DNA of 20,527 nucleotides. Origin: a bacterium (GTDB taxonomy: Bacteria; Patescibacteriota; Minisyncoccia; Minisyncoccales; PWPS01). This document shows, one piece after another, positions 7,313 through 16,850 of the stretch. Each line of letters begins with the position of its first letter. Within the stretch, counting starts at the first letter, position 1. The position numbers and the translations under genes were made by a program. The stretch covers positions 1 through 20,527 of the forward strand of contig JAGYLR010000007.1 of assembly GCA_018400895.1 (NCBI GenBank). The letters are read 5' to 3'. The notes beneath the pieces are model-generated. The model was not told where the DNA came from. It ran no database searches and worked only from the letters and a program-made list of their open reading frames with translations.

Positions 7313-9295
7313 TTACTTTCTTACTTTCCACTCTGGAATTTTTTCCAGAGCTTCTATTATTTTATTCTGTAGATCACTTATCTCTTGTGAGGATAGTGTT
7401 CTATTATCCGCTCTAAAAAATAGGCGGAAGGCTATGCTTTTTTTATTTTTAGGAAGTTCTTTACCATTATAAACATCAAATAATTCAATATCTTTTAAAA
7501 GTTTTCCTGATACTTTATTTATATTATTTTTAATTTCTTTGTATTCTGTTTTCTCTGGGACAAGTAGTGATAAATCTCTCTGAGCTGTAGGAAATTTTGA
7601 TATAGGATGATAAAGTTCTCTTTCCTTAGAAAGAGATTCCAATTTTCCCATATCTATTTCAAATACAACAACATTATTTTTTATACCCATATCTCTTTTA
7701 ATTTTTGCAGAAACCTCACCCATTAATCCTATGCTCTCCCCTTTTGATCTTATTTCTGCCACAACATCTAAAAATGCATTTTCTTTTATCTGGTGATAAG
7801 ATATTTTTTCAACAAATAATCTCTGAAGAAATAAATTAACTTTTCCCTTTAATTTTAAAAAGTTACAAGAAGAACATACTCCAGCTATTGATTTTTTTTC
7901 TTCTATACCAGAAAATATTTTTCCTATTTCAAACAAACTAACATCTTCTATTATTTTCTCATTAATAGCTATATTTTTAACTAGCCCTGGAATAAGACTT
8001 GGCCTTAAATATTTGTACTCTAAACTAACTGGTTTTTCCATTTCCTGTAAATTTTTGTAATTAAATATCTGTGCTGTATTTTCATCAATAAAAGAGTAAT
8101 TATAACTCTCTACAAATCCCAATGCGCGCATCTCTTTTCTGCAAACTTTACTAAGCCATAAAGATTTACTTTCTTTGGAGGGATATATTTCTTCTGATGG
8201 CATTTTTGAAGAAATATTTTCATATCCATACACCCTTCCAATCTCTTCTATTATATCTTCTTTAATATTTATATCTCGTCTAAAATAAGCAGGAATAACT
8301 TTAAAATTTTCTCCTTTCCTTTCAACATTAAAACTTAAAGATTTAAGAATCTTCTCTACTTGTGTAGCAGAAATATCTACTCCTAGAAGGTTAGTTATAT
8401 CATCTAATATAAAATCAATAACTGGATTATCTTCTTTATCAAGTTCTACATCAATTGCTTCTCCTGTTATCTTTCCTTTAGTAATACTTTCTATCATTGA
8501 CGCCGCCCTTTCTACAGCCAACTTTGTTGTTTTTACACTTATACCATGTTCAAAACGAATAGAAGCATCTGTTCTAAGCCCAAGTTTTCTAGACCCTCTT
8601 CTTATTGTTAAAGGATCAAAATTTGCTCCCTCTAAAAATATTAATTTTGTGTTTTCATCTATCTCTGGTACAGCTCCTCCTTTTATTCCAGCAATTCCCA
8701 CTGAAGAAACTTCATCTGATATAACAAGTATACTTTCATCTAATTCACGTCTTTTACCTTCTAGTGTAACCATCTTTTCTCTATTTTTAGCATAACGAAC
8801 AATTATTTTATTTCCTTCTATTTTTTCTCCATCAAAAGCATGTAATGGCTGACCAGTTTCAAGCATTACATAATTAGTTATATCAACAACATTATTTATT
8901 GGTTTTATTCCACAACTTGTTAATCTATCTTGAATAAACTTTGGTGAAGGACCTATATTTACATCTTTAATAACCCTTAGAACATATCTTCTACACCCAC
9001 CATTTACTTCAACAGCAACAAATTCAGAAACATCTTCTTTCCCATCTTTATTTTTCGTTTCTGGAAAATCACATTTTAAACCAGTTATTGCAGATATTTC
9101 TCTAGCCACACCAATATGTGAAAAACAATCCTGGGCTCTACTAGGTAAAACATCTATATCTATACAAAAATCCTTTCCTTTTTTTTCTATATTCTCTACC
9201 TCAAAAAAATGCATAACAAGAATATTTGCCAGCTTTTCTGGTGTAGGAAGTTTTTCTTTAAAGAAAGATTGTAAAAAATTGTAAGAAAAAAGCAT
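7313..9295 (-). CDS. pheT: Phenylalanine-tRNA ligase beta subunit, lacking the EMAP-like tRNA-binding domain
   Basis: This 660-residue PheT pairs with PheS to form the (alpha-beta)2 enzyme. The first about 39 residues (FLQSFF..LANILVMHFFEVENIEK) match the N-terminal B1 region. They then run straight into FCIDIDVLPSRAQDCFSHIGVAREI (about 43-67), which in typical 780-800-residue PheT comes after a tRNA-binding OB fold of about 115 residues. That domain is absent. The B3/B4 editing region (NNVVDITNYVMLETGQPLHAFD and onward), the B5 region, and the C-terminal FDX-ACB anticodon-binding domain (about 565-660, KFPTAQRDLSLLVP..RTLSSQEI) are present. It lies 7 bp after pheS and 2 nt before gyrB. Confidence 0.93.
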   Translation of the reverse strand: MLFSYNFLQSFFKEKLPTPEKLANILVMHFFEVENIEKKGKDFCIDIDVLPSRAQDCFSHIGVAREISAITGLKCDFPETKNKDGKEDVSEFVAVEVNGGCRRYVLRVIKDVNIGPSPKFIQDRLTSCGIKPINNVVDITNYVMLETGQPLHAFDGEKIEGNKIIVRYAKNREKMVTLEGKRRELDESILVISDEVSSVGIAGIKGGAVPEIDENTKLIFLEGANFDPLTIRRGSRKLGLRTDASIRFEHGISVKTTKLAVERAASMIESITKGKITGEAIDVELDKEDNPVIDFILDDITNLLGVDISATQVEKILKSLSFNVERKGENFKVIPAYFRRDINIKEDIIEEIGRVYGYENISSKMPSEEIYPSKESKSLWLSKVCRKEMRALGFVESYNYSFIDENTAQIFNYKNLQEMEKPVSLEYKYLRPSLIPGLVKNIAINEKIIEDVSLFEIGKIFSGIEEKKSIAGVCSSCNFLKLKGKVNLFLQRLFVEKISYHQIKENAFLDVVAEIRSKGESIGLMGEVSAKIKRDMGIKNNVVVFEIDMGKLESLSKERELYHPISKFPTAQRDLSLLVPEKTEYKEIKNNINKVSGKLLKDIELFDVYNGKELPKNKKSIAFRLFFRADNRTLSSQEISDLQNKIIEALEKIPEWKVRK

Positions 9296-9302
9296 ACTTA
9301 TT

Positions 9303-10325
9303 TTAAAATTGACTTAAAAACCTAACATCTCCACTATAAAATAAACGTATATCATCTATTTTGTAACGAATCATTGCTATCCTATCAAGACCCATACCAA
9401 AAGCAAACCCTTTAAATTTATTACTGTCTATCCCTCCGCTTTTTAACACATTGGGATGAACCATTCCTGCCCCAACTATCTCTATCCATCCAGTTTTTTT
9501 ACACAATGAACATCCTTTCCCATTACAAGAAGAACAAGTCATATCCACCTCAAAAGAAGGTTCAGTAAAAGGGAAAAAAGAAGGACGTAAACGAATTCCT
9601 ATATCATCTTTTTTAAAAAATCTTCTAAAAAATGTTTCCATTACCGCTTTAAAATTTGCTACTGAAATATCTTCCCCTATCATTAACCCTTCTATTTGAT
9701 AAAAGTTTATCTCATGAGAACTATCTGTTGCTTCATTTCTAAATACTCTCCCGGGGACTATTATTCTAAGGGGAGGTTTATTTTCTAGCATATATCTAAT
9801 TTGAACTGGAGAAGTATGAGTGCGCATCAACAGTTTTTCTTCTGATGATAAAGATTCTCTATTTTTTTGTTTAATAAACAAAGTATCTTGCATCTCACGT
9901 GCTGGATGATCTTCTTTAAAGTTTAACGCATCAAAGTTATACCACTCATTCTCTAATTCTGGACCTTCGGCAACTGCAAAACCCATTCCCGCAAATATAT
10001 CTACACACTTTTTTTGAATTTCAGTTAATGGATGAAGATTACCTGCTTTTATTTTATCTCCCGGAAGTGTCACATCTGTCCATTGCTTATTTTCTTTTAC
10101 TTCTTCCTTTTCCGTATTTTCTAATATCAGTTGCTTTAATTCATTGGCTTTTTTACCAACTTTACTCTTTCTTTTGCTAGAAAGGGTTTTTAACGACTGA
10201 AAAACCAAAGAAAGTTCTTTTTCTAAATATTTTTTAGAAATTTCCCTTTTCTTTTTAGGAGTATCAGCTTCTTCTATTTCTTTTAAAAACCTCTGCTTTA
10301 AGAGGTCTATTTTTTCCTCTTTCAT
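9303..10325 (-). CDS. pheS: Phenylalanine-tRNA ligase alpha subunit
   Basis: This 340-residue catalytic subunit is a class II synthetase. It has an N-terminal lysine/glutamate-rich coiled-coil arm (1-75), HPLTEIQKK (98-106), GFAVAEGPELENEWYNFDAL, motif 2 as FRNEATDSSHEINFYQIEG (195-213), the Phe-site TEPSFEVD, and motif 3 as GFAFGMGLDRIAMIRY (307-322). Four cysteines at 264, 267, 272 and 275 form a small zinc-binding-like knuckle, a variation seen in some bacterial PheS. It heads the pheS-pheT-gyrB transcript; a promoter with its -10 box six bases before the ATG suggests a leaderless mRNA. Confidence 0.95.
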   Translation of the reverse strand: MKEEKIDLLKQRFLKEIEEADTPKKKREISKKYLEKELSLVFQSLKTLSSKRKSKVGKKANELKQLILENTEKEEVKENKQWTDVTLPGDKIKAGNLHPLTEIQKKCVDIFAGMGFAVAEGPELENEWYNFDALNFKEDHPAREMQDTLFIKQKNRESLSSEEKLLMRTHTSPVQIRYMLENKPPLRIIVPGRVFRNEATDSSHEINFYQIEGLMIGEDISVANFKAVMETFFRRFFKKDDIGIRLRPSFFPFTEPSFEVDMTCSSCNGKGCSLCKKTGWIEIVGAGMVHPNVLKSGGIDSNKFKGFAFGMGLDRIAMIRYKIDDIRLFYSGDVRFLSQF

Positions 10326-10331
10326 GACTTA

Positions 10332-10360
10332 ATTTTAGCTTAAAACGCAAATAAAAGCAA
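10332..10360 (-). promoter_or_regulatory. Promoter of the pheS-pheT-gyrB operon, predicted leaderless
   Basis: On the minus strand TTGCTT (10355-10360) and TAAAAT (10332-10337) are 17 bp apart. Only six bases (TAAGTC) separate the -10 box from the pheS ATG, so transcription would start at or next to the start codon. Confidence 0.6.
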
Positions 10361-10455
10361 AACCTAAATCAAGATTAATTTAGAAGTAAAATAATAATAT
10401 TATTCACTATTTACACCTTGAATTAAGAGCATAGAATTGTAATTAAATGTAATAT

Positions 10456-10475
10456 AAAAAACCTCTTAAAAGAGG
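10456..10475 (-). terminator. Intrinsic terminator of the tRNA cluster
   Basis: On the minus strand, directly after tRNA-Asp, CCTCT-TTTA-AGAGG (5-bp stem, 4-nt loop) is followed by six T residues. This ends the tRNA transcript before the separate pheS promoter. Confidence 0.75.
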
Positions 10476-10483
10476 CATTTATG

Positions 10484-10559
10484 CGCGGGCGATGGGATTT
10501 GAACCCACGATCTCTGCCGTGACAGGGCAGCGCTTTAAACCGGACTAAGCTACACCCGC
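10484..10559 (-). tRNA. tRNA-Asp (GTC)
   Basis: A 76-nt cloverleaf: acceptor GCGGGTG/CGCCCGC (one T-G pair), D-stem GCTT/AAGC, anticodon stem CTGCC/GGCAG with loop CTGTCAC (anticodon GTC), T-arm GTGGG/CCCAT with TTCAAAT. The discriminator is G, as expected for tRNA-Asp. CCA is not encoded. It is the third tRNA of the cluster, just before the terminator. Confidence 0.95.
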
Positions 10560-10570
10560 ATATATTTTTG

Positions 10571-10644
10571 TGCCAGGGGTGAGAATCGAACTCACAACCT
10601 CGGGCTTATGAGTCCCGCGCTCTAACCGATTGAGCTACCCTGGC
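10571..10644 (-). tRNA. tRNA with CAT anticodon (elongator Met, or lysidine-modified Ile2)
   Basis: A 74-nt cloverleaf: acceptor GCCAGGG/CCCTGGC fully paired, D-stem GCTC/GAGC, anticodon loop CTCATAA, T-arm GTGAG/CTCAC with TTCGATT, discriminator A, no encoded CCA. The anticodon stem CGGGA/GCCCG contains an A31-G39 mismatch next to the loop. Sequence alone does not separate elongator Met from tRNA-Ile2, whose C34 is converted to lysidine; Met is the default call. Confidence 0.9.
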
Positions 10645-10674
10645 AACAAGATTGTGAATTATCCCCCTAAATTG

Positions 10675-10745
10675 TTGCGGGGCCGAGATTCGAACTCGGG
10701 CCTCGAGGTTATGGGCCTCGAATGGTACCGCTCCACCACCCCGCG
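10675..10745 (-). tRNA. Initiator tRNA-fMet (CAT) with C33
   Basis: A 71-nt cloverleaf starting CGCGGGG and ending CCCCGCA plus discriminator A. Position 1 C faces position 72 A, the unpaired end that marks bacterial initiators. The anticodon stem CGAGG/CCTCG has the loop CCCATAA, so position 33 is C instead of the near-universal U. The stem has A29-U41 in place of the first of the usual three G-C pairs. The D-stem is GTGG/CCAT with T11-A24, not the A11-U24 common in bacterial initiators. T-loop TTCGAAT is normal. CCA is not encoded. It is the first gene of the three-tRNA transcript. Confidence 0.92.
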
Positions 10746-10756
10746 ATTTCTATGCA

Positions 10757-10784
10757 ATTCTATTATATTTATAAAAAATGTCAA
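10757..10784 (-). promoter_or_regulatory. Promoter of the tRNA cluster
   Basis: On the minus strand TTGACA (10779-10784) and TAGAAT (10757-10762) are 16 bp apart. The -10 box is 11 bp before the first base of tRNA-fMet, leaving a short 5' leader for removal by RNase P. It sits between the stop of the membrane-protein gene and the tRNA cluster. Confidence 0.7.
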
Positions 10785-10793
10785 CTGCTGACT

Positions 10794-11330
10794 TTAAATA
10801 AACTGCATATCTTTAAATGTTTTCTGATAAATCTCTATAAGCTCTCTTGATTCATTTTCTGTAAGTGTGTAATTTGGATCATAAACAAGGTCTCTTCTTA
10901 TTTTGTGAGCTCTCTTTAGTTCTTCTATGTTTGGTATTACATCTTTGTTTAGATTTAAAAGCTTGTGTTCAAGATTTGATCCTCCATAACCTAATTTCCC
11001 CAGTATATCGTTTACTGTATCATCAGCCTCAATAATCGCTAGTTTTCTATCAGATTCATCTCCTTCTTTTGCTCTTTTTACTATTTTTTCCCAATCTCTA
11101 ACTATCTTTACCTTTCTATAAGGCTTTGCTTTTATAAACTCTGACCAATCATTAATATATCTTTTATCAAGATAGGTATTACGAGATAACAGAAATATTA
11201 GCATTATTAGTAAAAAAGAAGAAAAAACAATAAAAGCCCATTTCATGATTTGTATCACAGTAAAAATAATAGAAGGTAAAAGTGTTGGATTTGCTATATA
11301 ATTTATTACTTCTTTGATTATTTCCACCAT
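10794..11330 (-). CDS. Conserved hypothetical membrane-anchored protein, possibly HEPN-like cytoplasmic domain
   Basis: I do not recognise a named function for this 178-residue protein. Residues 16-48 form a long hydrophobic stretch (one long or two short membrane helices). The soluble part (50-178) is charged and largely helical: a DWEKIVKRAKEG segment, LAIIEADDTVNDILGKLGYG, then ELKRAHKIRRDLVYDPNYTL and ESRELIEIYQKTFKDMQF. This layout, an acidic helix followed by an AHxxRxxxVY turn and a final helix, resembles HEPN-like helical bundles, but the RxxxxxH catalytic pair is not intact (Tyr where His would be). It is the last gene of the murA operon and its start overlaps gatA by 13 bp. I recall similar proteins in Parcubacteria genomes; that is memory and was not checked. 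Confidence 0.7.
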   Translation of the reverse strand: MVEIIKEVINYIANPTLLPSIIFTVIQIMKWAFIVFSSFLLIMLIFLLSRNTYLDKRYINDWSEFIKAKPYRKVKIVRDWEKIVKRAKEGDESDRKLAIIEADDTVNDILGKLGYGGSNLEHKLLNLNKDVIPNIEELKRAHKIRRDLVYDPNYTLTENESRELIEIYQKTFKDMQFI

Positions 11331-12688
11331 ATTTTTTCAAGCATTTTAGCCCCATTAAACAAATCTTCCTCACAAAATCTTGGTGCTATTAATTGTGCTC
11401 CAACAGAAAATCCATCAATTTCTCCACAAGGAAGAGATATTGCTGGAAGTCCAGCGAGATTTGCTGTAACAGTAAAAATATCAGATAAATACATAGAAAC
11501 TGGGTTGTCTATTTTTTCTCCTATATTAAAGGGGAGATTTGGTGTTGTTGGAGTTAAAATAAGATCAACTTTTTTAAATGCTTTTTGAAAATCTTCAAAT
11601 ATAAGTGAACGTACTTTTTGTGCTTGCAGGTAGTAAGCATCATGATATCCAGAAGAAAGTGAAAATGTTCCTAATGCTATTCTTCGTTTTACTTCTCTAC
11701 CAAATGAATCACCTCTATTTTTAAGATAAGCATCAAGTATACTATCTGATGCTGGTCTCCCCTTTTCTAGTCCATAACGCATTCCATCAAAACGAGCAAG
11801 ATTAGATGAAATTTCAGAAGGCATTATTATATAGTATGCTGGAAGAGCATATTCTGTATAAGGAAGAGAGATTTCTTCTAAATTAACAGTTATCTTTTCT
11901 ATCGCTTTGTCTATAGTTTTTTTTATTCTGTCATCTAATCCATCAACAAAATATTCTTTAGGAATTCCTATGCGTAATTTATCTTTACCTTTTTTGTGAA
12001 TATCAACAGTTGTAGAGTCATATTTGTCTTTGCCTTTAATAACATTAAAAATTGTTTCTGCATCTTCTACTGTTTTTGTAAGAGGACCAATTTGGTCAAG
12101 AGACGACGACATTGATATAAGTCCATTACGAGATACTGTTCCATAAGTTGGTTTCATTCCCACAACACCACAAAAAGCAGCTGGCTGTCTTATTGAACCT
12201 CCAGTATCAGACCCAATAGCAGTATTACACATATTAGATGCAAGTGCAGCAGCTGGCCCCCCGGAAGATCCTCCCGGAACTTTTGATAAGGATAATGGAT
12301 TCTTTGTAGCACCAAATGCTGATGATTCTGTAGAAGACCCCATAGCAAACTCATCCATATTACCCTTACCTATTATTACTCCACCAGCATCTTTTATTTT
12401 AGAAATAACTGTAGCATCAAACGGAGCAATATAGTGTTCTAACATCTTTGATCCAGCGGTGCACTTCTCATTTTTTACCAGAATATTATCTTTTACTACA
12501 AAAACAGCTCCATATAAAGGAAGATTTTTATTTTCTCTAAAATCACTAACAACAGATATTACAGCATTAATCTCTTTATTTTTTTCTTTTATGCGATTTT
12601 TAAATGCTGTAACAACATCCTGCAAAGAGAATTTTCCTTTTTTTAATCCCTCTTTTGTTTCTTTTAATGTTATTTCTGTTAGATTCAT
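11318..12688 (-). CDS. gatA: Asp-tRNA(Asn)/Glu-tRNA(Gln) amidotransferase subunit A
   Basis: This 456-residue amidase-signature subunit releases ammonia from glutamine for tRNA-dependent amidation. The Ser-cisSer-Lys triad is visible: K66 in VVKDNI, S141 in PGGSSGG and S165 in GSDTGGSIRQPAAF. FCGVVGMKPTYGTVSRNGL and SLDQIGPLTKTVEDAE follow as in family members. It is slightly shorter than the usual about 485 residues. Its ATG overlaps the gatC TGA (ATGA). gatB is not in this window. Confidence 0.95.
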   Translation of the reverse strand: MNLTEITLKETKEGLKKGKFSLQDVVTAFKNRIKEKNKEINAVISVVSDFRENKNLPLYGAVFVVKDNILVKNEKCTAGSKMLEHYIAPFDATVISKIKDAGGVIIGKGNMDEFAMGSSTESSAFGATKNPLSLSKVPGGSSGGPAAALASNMCNTAIGSDTGGSIRQPAAFCGVVGMKPTYGTVSRNGLISMSSSLDQIGPLTKTVEDAETIFNVIKGKDKYDSTTVDIHKKGKDKLRIGIPKEYFVDGLDDRIKKTIDKAIEKITVNLEEISLPYTEYALPAYYIIMPSEISSNLARFDGMRYGLEKGRPASDSILDAYLKNRGDSFGREVKRRIALGTFSLSSGYHDAYYLQAQKVRSLIFEDFQKAFKKVDLILTPTTPNLPFNIGEKIDNPVSMYLSDIFTVTANLAGLPAISLPCGEIDGFSVGAQLIAPRFCEEDLFNGAKMLEKIWWK

Positions 12689-12945
12689 AATATCGATTCT
12701 ACTTCAAGAAAACTTTTTTTATCTTTTCCCATAGACATCATTTTTTTTCTAACATCTTCAGGAGTATCAGAATAGCTATCCTCTCTTACCGAATTTTTAG
12801 AATCATTAAAATGAAATAAAGGAAATACGTTATCAGTATTTACTGATTTTAATTTTTCAATATAACTTAATATAGAAGATATATCTTCTGTTATTGTTTT
12901 TGATTCTTCTCTCCCACTTTTATTCTGAAAGAAAAAGTATTCTCT

Positions 12946-12963
<18 letters not shown>
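12685..12963 (-). pseudogene. gatC: gatC, frame-disrupted (natural decay or sequencing error)
   Basis: Translating the minus strand just before gatA gives a clear GatC body: ITEDISSILSYIEKLKSVNT, then DNVFPLFHFNDSKNSVRED and a tail ending FLEVESIL, with TGA overlapping the gatA ATG. This frame has no usable start codon before a TAG at 12946-12948. The expected GatC N-terminus (KKELERILFLSE) appears in another frame. Adding one A to the A7 run at 12953-12959 and removing one base near 12922 would join ATG 12963 to the body as MQKKELERILFLSEKSGREE and onward. GatC stabilises GatA in the GatCAB complex and is normally needed, so a consensus error is more likely than true loss. Confidence 0.75.
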
Positions 12964-14002
<1,039 letters not shown>

Positions 14003-14013
<11 letters not shown>

Positions 14014-15232
14014 ATGATTTTATCTTTTCTATTTTTATTAACTCGGCTTGTTCTTTATCTCTTCTTTTTACCTCAACACAACCGTTTTCTAGTGTTTTTG
14101 GGCTAACCACTATTCTGTACGGTATACCTATAAGATCAGCATCTTTTAACTTTTCTCCTGCTCCTTTATCTCTATCATCATAAAGAACTTCCATCTGTTT
14201 ATTCAAGTCAGTGTAAATCTTTTCTGAAACACTATTATCATCTATTGGTATTATGTGAACTTTAAAAGGAGCAATACTTTCTGGCCATACCATTCCATTT
14301 TTGTCAGACAATGATTCTACAACTGCACCCATTAGTCTACTCACACCTATACCATAACAACCCATTATTATCGGACAAGCTTCTCCTTTTTTATTTTTAT
14401 ATTTAAGATTAAAAGCATCAGAAAACCTAGTTTTAAGTGGAAATATATTTGCTACCTCTATTGACTTTATCTTCTCTAATTTATCTTTCGTCAAACCACA
14501 TAAAGGACATTCTTTTTGTTCATCTATTATTTCTTCATTTATCGCCACACCACACTTAGAACAAAGATATATAATATCTTCTCCAGCATCAGTTACCGTC
14601 TGAAACTCATGCGAGTATTTGGAAAATGTCCCTCCAGAAGCAAATGTTAAATATGTTTTATCTCCTATGCCTATCTCATTAAAGATATTTCTGTAAGCAA
14701 TTTGAGCCTTTTTATAATACCTATCAAAATCTTCTTCATCGGTATGAAAAGAGTAAAGATCTTTCATTAAAAACTCTTTCCCTCTCAAAATTCCTGATTT
14801 AGCACGAAATTCGTTACGAAATTTAGTTTGTATTTGATAAACACCTAAAGGAAGATCACGATAAGATGATACAAAATTAGATACCAGAGGCACTACTACT
14901 TCTTCATGACTTTGCCCTAAAACAAAGTGCCCACCGGTATTTGATTCTGTATGAAAAAGAACATCTATATTTTCTCTTTTAGTTTTTTTATATTTTTCTA
15001 TCGGGTGAAGAGCAGGCATAAGAATTTCTGTTGCTCCAAGTGTTTCATTCATTTCTCTTCTTATTATATTCTCTATCTTTCTAATTATTCTTAATCCTAA
15101 AGGAAGATAACTATAAACTCCAGCCATCTCTTTACAAACAAATCCACCGCGAATTAGGAGTTGTGCATTTTTTGACTCTTCCTCTTTTGGAAAATCTCTT
15201 TTTGTTCTTGTAAATAATTGAGATTGTCTCAT
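14003..15232 (-). CDS. proS: Proline-tRNA ligase, short form without the editing insertion
   Basis: This 409-residue class II synthetase charges tRNA-Pro. Motif 1 lies around [17 protein letters not shown] (45-61), motif 2 around [20 protein letters not shown] (136-155), and motif 3 is [14 protein letters not shown] (291-304). The C-terminal anticodon-binding domain follows (KVHIIPIDD to the end). Bacterial ProRS of about 570 residues carries an editing INS domain of about 180 residues between motifs 2 and 3. Here that gap is only about 60 residues and holds four cysteines (224, 227, 242, 245) that look like a zinc ribbon. The ATG overlaps the rseP stop (ATGA) and AAGGA lies 5 nt upstream, the only Shine-Dalgarno-like site I noticed at a useful distance. 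Confidence 0.94.
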
Positions 15233-16284
15233 AAAATTCCTTGTATATCTTTAAAGGTAACAAATATCATTAATGTTATTAGAAGAAGGAAAAAAACAGC
15301 ATTTAAATTTTGCTCTAATTTTTGTGAAATTGCTGATCCTTTTATTTTTTCTATACCAAGAAAAAGTAACCTTCCACCATCTAATGCTGGTATAGGAAGT
15401 ATATTTAATACAGCTAAAGAAATACTTATTATCCCTATAAAATTAAGGTAATCCACTAATCCTCTTTGCATACTCTCTGCTCCCACTTCTACTATTTTAA
15501 CTGGTCCACCTATTTCCATTCCTGGAGGAAGTTCACTACCAGTAACAAAAGAAGATATCATAGAGTAAAATCCAAAAATAACATTACTAGTAATATTAAA
15601 AGTCATCTTTACTCCTTGTAATGGAGCAATATAAAATGGATAACTCTCTTCTGATGTTAATACCATTGATAACCCTACTGCCCCTTCTTCTTCAGGATAA
15701 TCAACTCTAGGAGTAAGTTCTAAATCAATAACTTCCTCCCCTTTTAAAAAAGAAAGAGTTACTTTCTCATCATTAATCTCAGAGACAAGTTCGTCTATTG
15801 TTGTTACTTCTTTTCCATTAATTCCAAAAATAACATCACCCATCTTTACTCCTGCATTCTCTGCTGGAGAGTCTGGAGCAACTCCCATAACCATAACCTG
15901 AGGATCTGTAATATTGGTTTCTTCAGCAGAGACAACATGACGTACACCCATGGTGGAAACAACAGAAAATATGACTATTGCCATAATAAAAAAGGCAGCA
16001 ACACCAGCAAATAAAATAATTGCTCTCTGATATATTGGCTTTTCAGAAAAGCTTCTTTCTCCCGGTTCCGCTTTATCTTCTCCCTGCATTTTTACAAATC
16101 CACCTAAAGGAAAAAGGTTTATTGAGTATAATGTTTCACCTATTTTTTTACCGAAAAGACGAGGAGGAATCCCTATACCAAACTCATCAACACGTACTCC
16201 AAAATACTTAGCAAATGCAAAATGTCCCAATTCATGAATAAGTATAAGTACTACTAAACTAGCTATTACTATAAATAAAGGCAT
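15229..16284 (-). CDS. rseP: Site-2 protease family zinc metalloprotease (RseP/RasP-like)
   Basis: This 351-residue intramembrane protease has HELGH at 17-21 in the first membrane helix (zinc ligands and catalytic Glu) and LDGG in NILPIPALDGGRLLFLG near residue 300 (third zinc ligand). A hydrophobic segment around 89-110 is followed by one PDZ domain (about 125-210, GVAPDSPAENAGVKMGDVI..) and two C-terminal membrane stretches. It should cut membrane-bound anti-sigma factors or remnant signal peptides. E. coli RseP has two PDZ domains and about 450 residues; this is the shorter one-PDZ form. It starts 2 nt after frr and overlaps proS by 4 bp. Confidence 0.93.
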   Translation of the reverse strand: MPLFIVIASLVVLILIHELGHFAFAKYFGVRVDEFGIGIPPRLFGKKIGETLYSINLFPLGGFVKMQGEDKAEPGERSFSEKPIYQRAIILFAGVAAFFIMAIVIFSVVSTMGVRHVVSAEETNITDPQVMVMGVAPDSPAENAGVKMGDVIFGINGKEVTTIDELVSEINDEKVTLSFLKGEEVIDLELTPRVDYPEEEGAVGLSMVLTSEESYPFYIAPLQGVKMTFNITSNVIFGFYSMISSFVTGSELPPGMEIGGPVKIVEVGAESMQRGLVDYLNFIGIISISLAVLNILPIPALDGGRLLFLGIEKIKGSAISQKLEQNLNAVFFLLLITLMIFVTFKDIQGIL

Positions 16285-16286
16285 TT

Positions 16287-16850
16287 TTATAATGTTTTAA
16301 CTTCTTTTTCTTTATTTTCTATTATTTTATCTACTTCGTCGTTGTATTCATCGACAATTTTTTGTAACTCATCTTTTCCTTTAAATTTATCATCTTCTCT
16401 TATTTCTCCTGTCTTTGCTTTGTCTTGTATTTCTTTTAATATTTTTTCTCTAACTCTCTTTATTTCTACCCTCGTTTCTTCTCTTTTTTCAGATAACGTT
16501 TTTAGAAGCGCATTTCTATATTCTTCTGTAAGAGGTGGAAGATTTATTCTTATAATATCATTTTCTGGTATAGGATTAAGATCAGAACCAGACTTATGAA
16601 TTGCTGAAATAATATCTTTTGTATAGTTTTTATCCCAAGGTTGTATTGTTATTTGTCTCTGTCCTGGACAAGATATTGCAGCAAGTTGTTTTAATGGTAG
16701 TTTTTGGTTATAACAATCAACAACTATATCTTCAACAAGATAAGGAGTAGCTCTATCTGCTCTTATTCTTAACATCTCTTCTTTAAGATGATTTACTCTC
16801 TCTTCTATCTCTGGTTTTAATTTTTGTATAATAGTTTTGTAATCAGTCAT
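16287..16850 (-). CDS. frr: Ribosome recycling factor
   Basis: This 187-residue RRF splits post-termination ribosomes with EF-G. Typical features are the long helical hairpin (residues about 1-30 and 108-187), RADRATPYLVEDIVVDCYNQ with the conserved surface, QRQITIQPWDKNYTKDIISA, and INLPPLTEEYRNALLKTLSE. Length is standard (about 185). Its ATG overlaps the holB stop (ATGA). Confidence 0.97.
   Translation of the reverse strand: MTDYKTIIQKLKPEIEERVNHLKEEMLRIRADRATPYLVEDIVVDCYNQKLPLKQLAAISCPGQRQITIQPWDKNYTKDIISAIHKSGSDLNPIPENDIIRINLPPLTEEYRNALLKTLSEKREETRVEIKRVREKILKEIQDKAKTGEIREDDKFKGKDELQKIVDEYNDEVDKIIENKEKEVKTL

Noticed and set aside
7311..7331. GTG at 7331 as the gyrB start
   Set aside because: It lies inside pheT; ATG 7310 is 2 nt after the pheT stop and matches the usual GyrB N-terminus.
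11179..11373. Small 64-residue minus-strand frame crossing the gatA end and the membrane-protein start
   Set aside because: It overlaps two better-supported genes and is Phe/Tyr/Asn-rich with no family features.
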